From assembly GCF_010500955.1 (NCBI RefSeq), contig NZ_QVMJ01000004.1, forward strand, positions 231,135 through 295,134: DNA of 64,000 bases, written 5' to 3'. A program made the translations under genes and the position numbers. Below the pieces are notes generated by a model. The model had not been told where the DNA came from. It worked only from the letters and a program-made list of their open reading frames with translations, and made no database searches. How positions within the stretch are numbered: the first letter of the stretch is position 1; every line of letters begins with the position of its first letter. Below, in pieces: positions 1 through 9,391 of this stretch. This DNA is from Bacteroides sp. 519 (GTDB lineage: Bacteria; Bacteroidota; Bacteroidia; Bacteroidales; Bacteroidaceae).

Positions 1-173
1 TCGATAGAGTTGTCCATCACCTCCTTCAGGAGTACATAAATACCATCATCCGAGTGAGATCCATCGCCTAATTTCCCAATGTACATACCGGGACGGCGAC
101 GGATATGCTCTTTCCAATCGAGCGTTTTAATGTTATCCTCGGTATAACTCACCTCTTGCAATTTATCTTCCAT
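1..173 (-). CDS. parE: DNA topoisomerase IV subunit B, N-terminal fragment (partial)
   Basis: Only the first 57 codons lie in the window; the gene runs off the left edge. The translation starts [14 protein letters not shown] and contains [20 protein letters not shown] followed by [10 protein letters not shown]. These are the R-P-G-M-Y-I-G segment and the start of the GHKL ATP-binding helix (E-x-x-D-N) of type II topoisomerase B subunits. The wording [20 protein letters not shown] is closer to the Bacteroidota ParE-type subunit than to GyrB, so ParE is preferred from family knowledge. Role: ATPase half of the chromosome-decatenating enzyme. The start at 173 is the only ATG in frame. Confidence 0.82.
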   Translation of the reverse strand, partial: MEDKLQEVSYTEDNIKTLDWKEHIRRRPGMYIGKLGDGSHSDDGIYVLLKEVMDNSI

Positions 174-194
174 ATATTGTATTAAAATTATTTA

Positions 195-283
195 GAACAC
201 AGAGACACAGAGGCGCAGAGAATTAAATGGAGTTTTTTGAATTGCTTCTAAACAAAACTCTGTGCCTCTGTGTCTCTGTGTTC
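195..283. repeat. Inverted repeat, 26-bp arms, between parE and GNAT-like gene
   Basis: Arms 195-220 and 258-283 pair at 25 of 26 positions and are built from CACAGAG/CTCTGTG heptads. The loop is 37 nt. It lies just after the stop of the minus-strand GNAT-like gene and before parE, so it could end transcription of the former. A related single arm occurs at about 46201-46228 and a degenerate one near 20741-20768. Confidence 0.8.
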
Positions 284-291
284 TATTACTT

Positions 292-1425
292 TTAATTAAT
301 TACCTTCACAAAGGCTCTACGCTTTTTGTGTTGTTCTGTTTTAAAGTAGTCCCATTGAGCCTGAACCTTTCCGTTTTGTTCAAGTTCGGGGTTGCTCTCA
401 GCAAAGATAAAACCTATTTTTTTATAAACTGGAATTAAATCGGAAAATAACAAAGCGTTAACACCTTTGTTTTGGTACTCGGGTTTTACTGCTACCAGCA
501 ATAAATCAAGCATTTTAGCGCGTTTAATAAACAGAGCCTTTAGCAAGTGATACCATCCAAATGGTAACATTTTTCCTTTTGCTTTTTGCAATGCTTCTGA
601 TAATGAGGGCATGGAAATTCCTACTCCTACCAGTTTATCTTCGCCATCGGTTATAAGGGTTACCATCCGAAGATCTACTATAGGCAAGTACATTTTAACA
701 TATTGTTCAATCTGTTTTTCAGTGAGAGGCGAAAAGCCATAGAAAGATTGATAGGCTTCGTTCATTAACTGAAATATCTCCTGTCCATAATCGGCAGCTA
801 TAGCTTTTGATGAAGTATATTTCTTTACTTTCAGGTTGTATTTGGCTTTTACCAGATTGGTTATGCGTTGATGTTTCTCGGGAATATCATCGGGGATATA
901 TATTTTGAATTCTACCCAGTCGGCATCTTTTTCAAAACCCAACTTCTCCATGTGAACAGGGTAGTAAGGATAGTTGTAAATGGTAGCCATTGTGCCTAAC
1001 TGATCAAAGCCTTCAATAAGCATTCCTTCGGCATCGAAATCGGTAAACCCAAGTGGTCCTTGTATGTGAGTCATGCCTTTAGCTTTTCCCCATTCTTCAA
1101 CAGCATTAATGAGGGCCGCCGACACTTCCTGATCATCAATAAAGTCGATCCAACCAAAACGCACATCTTTTTTATTCCAAACTTCGTTTGCTTTACGGTT
1201 TATTATGCCGGCTATGCGTCCAACGATCTTATCGTCTCTATAAGCCAGAAAATATTCGGCTTCGCAAAACTCGAAAGCGGCATTCTTTTCTTTCGAAAAG
1301 GTATTCAGCATATCATCGTAAAGATCGGGTATGGAATATGGGTTGTTTTTATATAACTCGTAATTGAAACGAATGAATTTTTTAAGCTCTTTTTTATTGG
1401 ATACTCTTTTAACGATAACTGCCAT
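292..1425 (-). CDS. GNAT-superfamily-like acetyltransferase, function unknown
   Basis: 377 residues, cytoplasmic, no signal or membrane segment. The C-terminal third reads LDLLLVAVKPEYQNKGVNAL then FSDLIPVYKKIGF, which matches the beta4/alpha3 acetyl-CoA-binding region of GNAT folds (V-x-P-x-x-Q-x-K-G). The N-terminal part (EYFLAYRDDKIVGRIAGIIN) resembles a second GNAT half, so this may be a double-GNAT protein as in other conserved Bacteroidota proteins of this length. The substrate cannot be told. It lies 31 bp downstream of the antiporter gene on the same strand and may be cotranscribed with it. Confidence 0.6.
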   Translation of the reverse strand: MAVIVKRVSNKKELKKFIRFNYELYKNNPYSIPDLYDDMLNTFSKEKNAAFEFCEAEYFLAYRDDKIVGRIAGIINRKANEVWNKKDVRFGWIDFIDDQEVSAALINAVEEWGKAKGMTHIQGPLGFTDFDAEGMLIEGFDQLGTMATIYNYPYYPVHMEKLGFEKDADWVEFKIYIPDDIPEKHQRITNLVKAKYNLKVKKYTSSKAIAADYGQEIFQLMNEAYQSFYGFSPLTEKQIEQYVKMYLPIVDLRMVTLITDGEDKLVGVGISMPSLSEALQKAKGKMLPFGWYHLLKALFIKRAKMLDLLLVAVKPEYQNKGVNALLFSDLIPVYKKIGFIFAESNPELEQNGKVQAQWDYFKTEQHKKRRAFVKVIN

Positions 1426-1456
1426 GGTATTCTTCTATTAAAACTGCAAAGATAAA

Positions 1457-2413
1457 TTATAATATTGAATTATGTAACAAAACAGCCACATACCCCACAT
1501 AACACAACACTAAAATGGCGCCTTCAACTCTTGTTATGGTGCGTTTTTTAAAGAACAAGCCAAAGAACCATAACAAAATGCCCGAAGCCAAAAGTACCAG
1601 CAAATCAAAATTGGTGATATCGCCCATTTGCATTGGAGCAATTGTTGCACTACAGCCTAAAACAAAGAAAATATTAAATAGATTGCTTCCAATTACATTA
1701 CCGATAGCTATTTCAGGGTTTTTCTTCAATGCTGCTACTACCGAGGTTGCCAATTCGGGTAAAGATGTTCCACCGGCCACAAGCGTTAGGCCAATAACAG
1801 ATTCGCTTACTCCGAAACTGCGGGCAATACCACTTGCTCCGTCAACAAACCATTGTCCGCCTAAAACCAGTCCGCCTAAACCTCCTAATATGTACAATGT
1901 TGATTTCCAAACCGGCAACAGCTTTATTTCGCTTTCCGGTTCATTACTTCCCGATGCTATGGCAAACGTATAACTCAAAAATATAGCAAAGAAACAGAGT
2001 AGGATTAAACCATCGGTAACACTAAGTATGTTTACTGAGGTTTTATCAAGAATAACATCATTGGCACACACCAATAGAGCAATGAAGGCCAATATACATA
2101 GGGGGATTTCCTTCTTTAATGTATTGCGGGTTATTGCAATAGGGGCTACTAAAGCTGTGCAACCAACAATCATTAAGCAATTAAAAATATTGCTACCTAC
2201 TACATTACCAATGGCCAGATCGGTACTTCCTTTCAGTGCCGAAGAAACACTGACTGTTAATTCGGGTGTTGAGGTACCAAAAGCCACAATGGTTAATCCG
2301 ATAACAATTGATGGTATATTAAATCGTTTGGCTATCGATGCAGCACCATCCGTCAGCCCATTAGCACCAAGCAGGATTAAGAGCAATCCGCCTAAAAGTA
2401 ATAGTATGTTCAT
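1457..2413 (-). CDS. Calcium/sodium antiporter (CaCA family, YrbG-like)
   Basis: 318 residues, hydrophobic throughout, about ten membrane segments. Two internally repeated halves carry the alpha-repeat signature: GTSTPELTVSV near residue 46 with GNVVGSNIFN, and GGTSLPELATSVVAA with GNVIGSNLFN in the second half. The Glu in each TPE/LPE motif is the ion-binding residue in this family. It is expected to exchange Ca2+ for Na+ (or K+) across the inner membrane. Length and inverted duplication are typical. It follows the erythromycin-esterase pair by 75 bp on the same strand. Confidence 0.93.
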   Translation of the reverse strand: MNILLLLGGLLLILLGANGLTDGAASIAKRFNIPSIVIGLTIVAFGTSTPELTVSVSSALKGSTDLAIGNVVGSNIFNCLMIVGCTALVAPIAITRNTLKKEIPLCILAFIALLVCANDVILDKTSVNILSVTDGLILLCFFAIFLSYTFAIASGSNEPESEIKLLPVWKSTLYILGGLGGLVLGGQWFVDGASGIARSFGVSESVIGLTLVAGGTSLPELATSVVAALKKNPEIAIGNVIGSNLFNIFFVLGCSATIAPMQMGDITNFDLLVLLASGILLWFFGLFFKKRTITRVEGAILVLCYVGYVAVLLHNSIL

Positions 2414-2488
2414 GTTAGTTGTTAGTTATGAGCTGCAAATATAGTATGCATAATGTTGTCAGCATCCATTCGGGCAATAAATTTTTCT

Positions 2489-4336
2489 TTATTTGCTTCC
2501 AAAAGACTTAATGATTTCATTCCTTTCATGTACTTTCTCAATTTGAAAAAGCAATGAATCACCTTTTGCTACTTCGTTCATATTCTTATACCCCTCCGAT
2601 CTTTTAATAAAAATAAAAGCATCAGTTAGTGTTGTTAGATTTATTTCTGCGTATGTTTCGGTAGGTGTGTATATGTTTCCAATAAGCCTGACTTTGGTTA
2701 TTAATGGTTTGTTTGCAGGAGGATAAAAACAAAGCCAGGGCAACTGTTTGCTCGAACATACATCTTCAAAACTGTTTTGCACAGGCTTTTTCATGTGTAC
2801 TATTCTCCGGACACTTTCTCTTGGAAGAGGTGCTGTTATTTCACCTTCGCCTGCAGTAATACCTATATTATAATATGCCTCTCCAAACTGTTTCTCAAAA
2901 TAATAACCCATAGAAAATACATAAGGAATAACTCCGCGCATAACATATTTTTTATTGGTATGTCCTAGATGTGCAACAACCACAGCGCTTTCTTCTTCCG
3001 ACAACCAAGTATTAATAAACTTCATAGAGTTATTAAACATGGAAAAATCCCGAGAATTTAATTCGTGGTATAACTCTTCTGTAGTTGTAGATGGGGTAAG
3101 AGGAGTGTTTTTAAGAACTGCATAATGAAATATCTCAAAGTTTTTTTCTCCCATTATATTTATTAATTCCTGTTTATGAGTATCCATATAAGCAAGAATA
3201 TTATTGTAGTTTTCTGTATTTTCCCGATTATTTAATAACACCAACAAAGGCCGTAAGTGTTTGCTGGTATTGTTGTTGTAAAAAGCATATACATAGTCGA
3301 ATAATGGGCTTTTTAGAATATTATACCACCCGTTATGGTTTCCTGCAATATGTACAGTCTTGGTTTTGCCCTGATTATAATCTTTCAGCCATTTAAAAAG
3401 CTCGGTTAATATTTCCGGATCTCCCACAGTGGAAGGCGAAAGATCAAGTTTCAGATCAGAAATTTTTTCTTCGGGTATTATTCCATGAATATACAAATCT
3501 AGTAATAATGTTGTATACATACACGATTCGAATAATACCAACTTGCAGTTGTTTTCTTTCACCATTTTTTTAATAAACTCAACCTGAAAACGGCTAATGC
3601 TTCCATTGCCATGTATGGTTTCGCCAAGTGCTATTATCTTTTTATCAGGTGGAACGCTTATATTAGAAAACAAATTAACTGTATCCAGTGGAATAATATT
3701 CTTGTCTGATAACTTCAATTTCTTTTCTTTAATTTTTATCTCAGATAAATCGCAATTTCCTATTTGCACCTCCATTCTATCCAAAGAGAATTTACGTTTT
3801 TCTGTTATTGCATAATCACCCAAGGCCAGAATTCCTATTTGTATAAACTGAGTATTGTTTAATGAAAGGAGTACAGTGTCGTTCTTCCATTCTTCGTGTT
3901 TTATGTCCTTTTCTATTGTTTGTATAACATTAAATTCACAATCGAATTTGATAACATTCAACAGGCTTTGTGTTAAATTTATCGATTTGCTATTTAATAT
4001 TATCCGTATTGAATCCTTATTGTATTTCTTCTCTATCTCAAACATTTGATTGAATGCAACAGTCAGATTATGTGGCCTTGTGTCCGATTGATTATTGAAA
4101 GGCGCAACTGTCAAACAAAGTGGATACTTATTATTAACTATATCGGAACTGTCTATTTGCAATTCAGAAGAGAGAGCTGTTAATCGCCATTTAAAATCTT
4201 CTCCTTCCGCATAGCGGAAAGAGAAGTTAAATTTGTCTTCTATATTCTCTTTGGACTGGAAGAAGCTTCCGGATGCTAAGAATATGATACATCCGATACT
4301 AAGAATGAGAATGGGTAATAATATTTTCTTGTTCAT
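2489..4336 (-). CDS. Erythromycin esterase family protein, copy 2
   Basis: 615 residues. An N-terminal hydrophobic segment (residues 4-22) suggests export or anchoring; the cysteine at 16 sits in a poor lipobox. Residues about 30-200 are beta-rich and unrecognised. The C-terminal 380 residues match the erythromycin esterase / succinoglycan-biosynthesis family (PF05139): IIALGETIHG with Glu239 and His242, AGNHNGWYN, and VVAHLGHTNK, which supply the catalytic Glu and His positions of that fold. Substrate unknown; family membership alone does not imply macrolide resistance. It is a paralogue of the gene 21 bp upstream on the same strand. Confidence 0.8.
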   Translation of the reverse strand: MNKKILLPILILSIGCIIFLASGSFFQSKENIEDKFNFSFRYAEGEDFKWRLTALSSELQIDSSDIVNNKYPLCLTVAPFNNQSDTRPHNLTVAFNQMFEIEKKYNKDSIRIILNSKSINLTQSLLNVIKFDCEFNVIQTIEKDIKHEEWKNDTVLLSLNNTQFIQIGILALGDYAITEKRKFSLDRMEVQIGNCDLSEIKIKEKKLKLSDKNIIPLDTVNLFSNISVPPDKKIIALGETIHGNGSISRFQVEFIKKMVKENNCKLVLFESCMYTTLLLDLYIHGIIPEEKISDLKLDLSPSTVGDPEILTELFKWLKDYNQGKTKTVHIAGNHNGWYNILKSPLFDYVYAFYNNNTSKHLRPLLVLLNNRENTENYNNILAYMDTHKQELINIMGEKNFEIFHYAVLKNTPLTPSTTTEELYHELNSRDFSMFNNSMKFINTWLSEEESAVVVAHLGHTNKKYVMRGVIPYVFSMGYYFEKQFGEAYYNIGITAGEGEITAPLPRESVRRIVHMKKPVQNSFEDVCSSKQLPWLCFYPPANKPLITKVRLIGNIYTPTETYAEINLTTLTDAFIFIKRSEGYKNMNEVAKGDSLLFQIEKVHERNEIIKSFGSK

Positions 4337-4357
4337 CTACATATCCTCCACAATGTT

Positions 4358-6229
4358 TTAAAGTGATTCTTCAACACGTTCTTTTATCTCTTTTATTTTC
4401 ATTTTTCTTCGTTCCGCTTTCTCTCCGCTTTCTTTTAATGGTTTCAGCATTTCCTGATTAAAAAGCTCCGATTCCTCATCTGTTAGTTTCGATCCACTTT
4501 TCAATTTATCCATTAGCTTGGCCATTGGATTTATAAACTCTCTGGTATCTTTGCATTTATTAATGTATAATACACCATCATAACGACGGAACAGATTAAA
4601 AGGAAGAAACTCACTTGGATATTCATGGCTGGCAATAAAACGAACAGGTATCAATCTATCATATTCCGAAGTGATTGGCACGTAAACTACATCTTCGTTT
4701 AACTTGCTTAATTGATACTCTAAACTTCCTGGCACAGGCAGTGAAATCTCTCTCTTATTGAAATAAGAAAGTTGATCTTTAATTAATACGCTTCCTTGCC
4801 CAACTGATAACAGTAAAGCAGTATATTCGGTGGGAAATTCTTTTTGAAGATAATACCCAAGCGACAGGCTAGGAACTGCCGGATGGGTAGAAATACGATT
4901 AACATGCCCACTATGTGCATATATAATGGTGCTTGAATTCGCCGGACAATAATTGGACACCCAAAATTTTGTATTAAGATACATTACAGAATCACGCATA
5001 GCCATGCGATTTACTTTATTGAGGCCAGTTTGATAAGATAGCTTCAGGATATGGTCAATTGCTTCATAATTCTTTTCCGGAAGAATAGATTGCAATACGT
5101 CTTTGTTTTTTTGCATAAAAGAAAAAGTTTTGCTTTTATCTTCTTCTAATAGTGCAAGAGCAAAATAGTCTAACTCTTTCCTTTTCAACCTATCGTTAAG
5201 CCATACAATATAATTGAAAATATCACTAAACGAATTATTTTGTTCATCCCAAAAATAATTATAATCAATACCTCCTAAATAAACCATATCCTGTTCATTC
5301 TTGTCCTTATTGTATGCTCGTATAGTTTCCAAAACACCACAAAACTCCTGATAGCCATCTTTTGATTTCAAATCAACCTCTTTACCTATTACATAATTGT
5401 TAAACAACAATATTCTTTCAAACGGATATTCTATCAATACCAACTTGCAATTTCCTTTTTTTATCTGTTGTTCAATGAATGTAGAAGCCAACTTATTTAT
5501 ACTGTAATTTCGATGCATTGCCTCACCCAAGGCAATGATTTTTTTGTTTTGTATAGCTTCTATATTTTTGAAAGCATCATTATTGGCAAGATCAATAGGT
5601 GTCCATTTACCTGGATCGAATGTTGCTTCTGCAGTTCTTGGTGAGTAAGAATCAATGTCTTTATCACCTATACGAATATTTAATTTGTGAAACCCTACCC
5701 AGGCATCAGTTTCTGATTCTCCTTCGATATGAAATTTCAAATTAAGAAGTTCTGCGTCCTTCAATGATATATTCAAAGCATATTTCCCTAAAGTCTCTAC
5801 TAACGGCAGGCTTAATGTATCCGAATTGATACATTCTTCGCGGTAATTAAGTCCATCAATCACTAAATACGACCCGGATAAAGCCTCGCCTTTACCTTCA
5901 AATATAACTTGCCCGGTGGTGGCTTGGTGAGTGGGTAACAAAATTCGTTGTTCCATTTCCACTTCCAAACGTTTGTTTGTAGGCATTGGGTTTTTATAGC
6001 TTAATGTGTATACTGAATCTTTTCGGGATGGAAAATAAAAATTAGAAAACGCATAGGCTCCATTCACTCTCCAAGGGAAAAAATAATTGGTAACAGTGGT
6101 GGAGTCTTTGACTATCTTGAAATTCAGATCATAAAGTTCAGAGAAGGTATATTTCTTATCTAAATCAGATGGAAACAATAGGCAAACAGGCGTTGCGAAT
6201 GCTAGGATGAGGAATAATATTTTCTTCAT
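4358..6229 (-). CDS. Erythromycin esterase family protein, copy 1
   Basis: 623 residues with a clear signal peptide (MKKILFLILAFATPVCLLFP). As in its neighbour, about 200 beta-rich N-terminal residues precede an EreA-like domain: IIALGEAMHR (Glu236, His239), CKLVLIEYPFER and IIYAHSGHVNR. The two proteins share architecture and length but are strongly diverged, so the duplication is old. First gene of a minus-strand run (623 aa, 615 aa, antiporter, GNAT-like). The C-terminal 40 residues are very rich in Lys and Glu. Substrate unknown; a periplasmic hydrolase is the most that can be said. Confidence 0.8.
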   Translation of the reverse strand: MKKILFLILAFATPVCLLFPSDLDKKYTFSELYDLNFKIVKDSTTVTNYFFPWRVNGAYAFSNFYFPSRKDSVYTLSYKNPMPTNKRLEVEMEQRILLPTHQATTGQVIFEGKGEALSGSYLVIDGLNYREECINSDTLSLPLVETLGKYALNISLKDAELLNLKFHIEGESETDAWVGFHKLNIRIGDKDIDSYSPRTAEATFDPGKWTPIDLANNDAFKNIEAIQNKKIIALGEAMHRNYSINKLASTFIEQQIKKGNCKLVLIEYPFERILLFNNYVIGKEVDLKSKDGYQEFCGVLETIRAYNKDKNEQDMVYLGGIDYNYFWDEQNNSFSDIFNYIVWLNDRLKRKELDYFALALLEEDKSKTFSFMQKNKDVLQSILPEKNYEAIDHILKLSYQTGLNKVNRMAMRDSVMYLNTKFWVSNYCPANSSTIIYAHSGHVNRISTHPAVPSLSLGYYLQKEFPTEYTALLLSVGQGSVLIKDQLSYFNKREISLPVPGSLEYQLSKLNEDVVYVPITSEYDRLIPVRFIASHEYPSEFLPFNLFRRYDGVLYINKCKDTREFINPMAKLMDKLKSGSKLTDEESELFNQEMLKPLKESGEKAERRKMKIKEIKERVEESL

Positions 6230-6839
6230 AGATTTTTTAATTTAAGCGATAGTTGCAAAGTAAGAAAAAACACAGCCTATTTACAAAAAAAGCACATTCT
6301 TTCTTTATGAAATTAAAACGATTTCCGCATGAGTATCAAATGGATACAGAAAATGGTTTTTCGCCATTTTGCTATCACTGCTATCACTAAGGCATTTTAT
6401 GTTAGCTGTTAAATATCAGTGAGTTATAAAAACTCAACCCTCTACGCGGAAATTAAAAATCAAAATTTTCCAGCACGCGAGATGCGCATGAAACAACTAG
6501 TTTCATTTTGGTTTTGTGCAGTGAAACAAGTAGTTTCATATATAGTAAACCAACTGTTTCCTACATAGAAAACAAGTCGTTTCCTATATAGAAAACTGTT
6601 GGTTTCCTACTGTGAAACCGTTAGCTTCCTACCGTGATTGTCGAACCCTGACTTGGGTTGACTCTTTTTCTTCTTATCCGCATGGAAGTTTAAAACTCTG
6701 TGTAACTCAGTGAACTCTGTGGTGAAATACCAGACGAGTATGAATAATATAACCTGATTTCTATTTTATCGGGTGTTAACGAGTGATTTCTTTAACTAAA
6801 TTTATTGCGGAAATATTCCCTTAATTAAGAATATCCTCT
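6230..6839. other. Gene-free region upstream of hexokinase
   Basis: About 610 bp between divergent genes. No credible ORF was seen on either strand. It holds a hairpin of the form AAAATGG/CCATTTT near 6351-6374, a direct repeat GCTATCACT near 6380, the tandem array at 6488-6640 and the octamer CCGCATGG at 6679-6686, which is shared with many other intergenic sites in the window. Confidence 0.6.
6488..6640. repeat. Imperfect tandem array, about 22-bp period, six units
   Basis: Six consecutive units follow the pattern RAAAC-NNNNN-GTTTC plus a CCTAYNTRG linker. The short palindromic core has 5-bp arms and a 4-5 nt spacer that changes from unit to unit (AACTA, AAGTA, CAACT, AAGTC, TGTTG, CGTTA). 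The last four units are 22 or 23 bp long; the first two are longer and less regular. Arm sequence is kept while the spacer varies. There are no unique spacers of CRISPR size and no cas genes. Confidence 0.75.
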
Positions 6840-6847
6840 TAATTTTG
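6840..6847 (+). promoter_or_regulatory. Possible Bacteroidota -7 box for hexokinase
   Basis: TAATTTTG fits the TAnnTTTG -7 consensus and lies 49 bp before the chosen ATG. No TTTG -33 box is found at 19-21 bp, so this is weak. It still argues against the upstream TTG start at 6845, which overlaps the box. Confidence 0.4.
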
Positions 6848-6895
6848 CCTTTTTCAGATACCGGATCAAATATTAATCAACTAAAATATTATTTC

Positions 6896-8101
6896 ATGGA
6901 AAACATTTTCTCATTAGTTACCGAAGAACTAAAGTTTATTGCAAACGCACTTCAAGCAAGAATCGAAGAAGGTCTTAAAGAAGATGATCAAGAAATCTTG
7001 GCTATCCCTACTCATATTCAACCTAAAACAGAGGGCATTACCGGCGAAGAAAGAGTGCTTGCGCTCGACTGGGGTGGAACCAACTTCAGAGCTGCTCTTG
7101 TAGAATATAAAGATGGAAAAGCTACCATTATTGAGGATATAAAACGTCGCTTATCTCGCGTGGAAGTAAAAGGCTTTACCCAAGAAAAACTGCATGAAAG
7201 AATGGCCTGCTTTATCAGCGAACTGAAACAACTTGACGAACGTGTTACCAAAATCGGATATTGTTTCTCTTATCCGGCAGACTCGCGCTTAAATGGTGAT
7301 GCCATTCTTCTTCGTTGGACAAAAGGAATCGATATTCCTGATATGATAGACAAACCGGTAGGAGAGCCATTACTTAAATACCTGAATAACCATAAAGAGA
7401 TAAATACTACATTTAAAGATATTAAGGTAGTAAACGATACAGTTGCCAGTTTGTTTGCCGGACTTACCGAACGCATAAACGGTAAACCTTTCGATTCTTA
7501 CATTGGCTTAATTGTAGGAACAGGTACCAACATGGCCAGTTTAATGCCTCTTAATAAAATAGAAAAGCTGAACAGTAAAGATGAAGGCGTGATTCCTGTT
7601 AACCTGGAATCGGGAAATTTCAATCCTCCTCATTTAACAATTATCGATAATCTGGTAGATGCTATATCGAATAATAAAGGAAGTCAGCGATTTGAAAAAG
7701 CGATATCGGGTGGTTATTTGGGCGAAATCTTCAAAACCGTATTTATGTTTGAGAAGATTAAACATGACTTTGACGGTGGCGACTTGAGCTATATCATCAA
7801 TAACCCTGATAAAAACAAGAAAGATCATGTAGATATCGCCAATTGGGTGTATAACAGATCGGCACAACTGGTTGCTGCTTCTCTGGCCGGATTGGTGCAG
7901 GTTTTGGTGGCACAAGACAGTGCAATAAAGAATATCTACCTGGCTGCCGACGGAACTCTATTCTGGAGTAACGATTATGAACAGCAAGTAGAAGCTGAAC
8001 TTAAAAAATTGTTGCCGGCAGGTGTCACAATGGTGATATCGGCTAAAGAGAAGATGCAGGAACCAAATCTGATTGGTTCGGCCATTGCAGCACTTTCTTA
8101 G
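6896..8101 (+). CDS. Hexokinase (glucokinase), Bacteroides type
   Basis: 401 residues from the ATG at 6896. An in-frame TTG at 6845 would add 17 residues but overlaps a likely promoter box. The phosphate-binding motif LALDWGGTNFRAA is near residue 60, followed by GYCFSYPAD, VVNDTVASLFAGL (catalytic Asp within NDT) and IGLIVGTGTNMA, the order seen in eukaryote-like hexokinases (PF00349/PF03727). It phosphorylates hexoses with ATP as entry to glycolysis. This class is the usual hexokinase of Bacteroidales. It is followed by a strong hairpin terminator and transcribed alone. Confidence 0.93.
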   Translation: MENIFSLVTEELKFIANALQARIEEGLKEDDQEILAIPTHIQPKTEGITGEERVLALDWGGTNFRAALVEYKDGKATIIEDIKRRLSRVEVKGFTQEKLHERMACFISELKQLDERVTKIGYCFSYPADSRLNGDAILLRWTKGIDIPDMIDKPVGEPLLKYLNNHKEINTTFKDIKVVNDTVASLFAGLTERINGKPFDSYIGLIVGTGTNMASLMPLNKIEKLNSKDEGVIPVNLESGNFNPPHLTIIDNLVDAISNNKGSQRFEKAISGGYLGEIFKTVFMFEKIKHDFDGGDLSYIINNPDKNKKDHVDIANWVYNRSAQLVAASLAGLVQVLVAQDSAIKNIYLAADGTLFWSNDYEQQVEAELKKLLPAGVTMVISAKEKMQEPNLIGSAIAALS

Positions 8102-8137
8102 AATTCTCGAAATCATTGGGCATTAACCCTTTATCTT

Positions 8138-8175
8138 AAAAAGGGTGTACCTATCACAGGCACACCCTTTTATTA
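8138..8175 (+). terminator. Rho-independent terminator after hexokinase
   Basis: Arms AAAAGGGTGT and ACACCCTTTT enclose a 13-nt loop, and T-rich sequence follows. It lies 37 bp after the hexokinase stop and before the convergent methyltransferase gene. The A-run on the other side may let it act in both directions. Confidence 0.85.
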
Positions 8176-8213
8176 TTATTTCAAAGCCTTCGCGTGTTGA
8201 GTGACGACAAATA

Positions 8214-9386
8214 TCAAAACTTCTTGCAACGAATCAATACTTTAGAGTTATCCTGCAAAGTTGTTGCAAACAGATAAACCTCTCCCCCATCCTTCAACTT
8301 GCAACGTTTGCGTAAGTCGGCTACGGATAGCGGAAAGTTACGGGTGCTGATATTTGCTTTGTCTATACCCGCCAACAATTCTTTATCTTTTAAAGAAGAA
8401 TAAGCCTCTACCTGAAAGACTCTTCCGGGAAAATCTTCGATATATTGATCCTTGGTATACAGGTGACTGTTAGGATGTAGCTTCTTTAAATTATACTTTG
8501 CTGCAATAATTTTGTAACCACCTGCTTTTAGTATGGATGCATGGGGTTCGTATAAAAAACGGTCTACTTCATTGGTATATACGCACTGGGCGTTTTGCTC
8601 TTCTATTTTAGAAAAAGTGAATTCCTGCTGGCTGGTAGTTGCAAAATTTACACAGTGTAAGGTTACCAAATCAGTGTCCGACTTATCTAATATTACCAGT
8701 AATTCTTTGCAATCGTTGTGCACAGATAATATATGTACCTGTGTTGCATATTTCAATTCTCTTAATGCCAACGATATATCGAGCATTGGCGAAAGTTTGA
8801 TAACTACCCGATTGGCTTTCTTCAACAACAAATCTTCTAATAGGGTTACATCGGGTTCGCAGTCGGATAATTGAACTGTTTTTTTTCCATGTTTGTCTCT
8901 GCGTGCCGGATCAATAAAGATGCAATCTACCGGATCCATATTTCTGAGATACGTTATAGCATCCTCATTGAGTACACTAATATGATTTAATCCAAGCAGC
9001 GGAAAATTATGTTTGGCTATTATACAAAGTTCACTTTGTTTTTCTATGTATGTGGCTTTTGCAAAATTGGCAGCAATAAATGCACAATCAACTCCAAAAC
9101 CACCAGTAAGATCGGTGAAAGTATTTCCCTTACAAAGTGTTGATTTATAGTGTGCTGTAACCTCCGAAGAGCATTGTTCGAGCGATAAATGTTGGGGGTA
9201 AAGGAGTTCCTCTACTGCATACCACGAAGGAATTTTGTTTGCAGCCGCCTGTCTGCCGGCTATTTGTGTAATGGCTGCTTTTATGTCAACATCCGGATAC
9301 TTCCCTGCCTGTAATGCCAGAGAGCGAACATCATCGTGCTGATGATTACGAATAAAGTTCGTGGTTGTGGAGGAGAGGTTAATCAC
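8214..9386 (-). CDS. Class I SAM methyltransferase with PG1098-type ferredoxin-like and THUMP-like domains
   Basis: 390 residues, cytoplasmic. The SAM-binding motif FTDLTGGFGVDCAFIA lies near residues 90-105 and the catalytic-type motif CIFIDPARRDKHGKK near residues 155-170. The N-terminal helical domain and the C-terminal domain (KILAAKYNLKKLHPNSHLYT-like stretch) resemble Porphyromonas gingivalis PG1098 and its Bacteroidota relatives. These are thought to modify RNA, but the target is not known to me. The stop is 5 bp from the start-side of the next minus gene, so it is probably the second gene of an M28 peptidase-methyltransferase pair. Confidence 0.82.
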   Translation of the reverse strand: MINLSSTTTNFIRNHQHDDVRSLALQAGKYPDVDIKAAITQIAGRQAAANKIPSWYAVEELLYPQHLSLEQCSSEVTAHYKSTLCKGNTFTDLTGGFGVDCAFIAANFAKATYIEKQSELCIIAKHNFPLLGLNHISVLNEDAITYLRNMDPVDCIFIDPARRDKHGKKTVQLSDCEPDVTLLEDLLLKKANRVVIKLSPMLDISLALRELKYATQVHILSVHNDCKELLVILDKSDTDLVTLHCVNFATTSQQEFTFSKIEEQNAQCVYTNEVDRFLYEPHASILKAGGYKIIAAKYNLKKLHPNSHLYTKDQYIEDFPGRVFQVEAYSSLKDKELLAGIDKANISTRNFPLSVADLRKRCKLKDGGEVYLFATTLQDNSKVLIRCKKF

Positions 9387-9391
9387 TTTAA

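Noticed and set aside
2489..6229. Macrolide resistance genes
   Set aside because: The erythromycin esterase fold is broad; these proteins have an exported extra domain and no resistance context. Family membership alone does not show the activity.
6488..6640. CRISPR array
   Set aside because: Repeat units are imperfect, abut each other with only a 4-5 nt changing centre, and no cas gene is nearby. The arrays at 20270 and 51590 fail for the same reasons.
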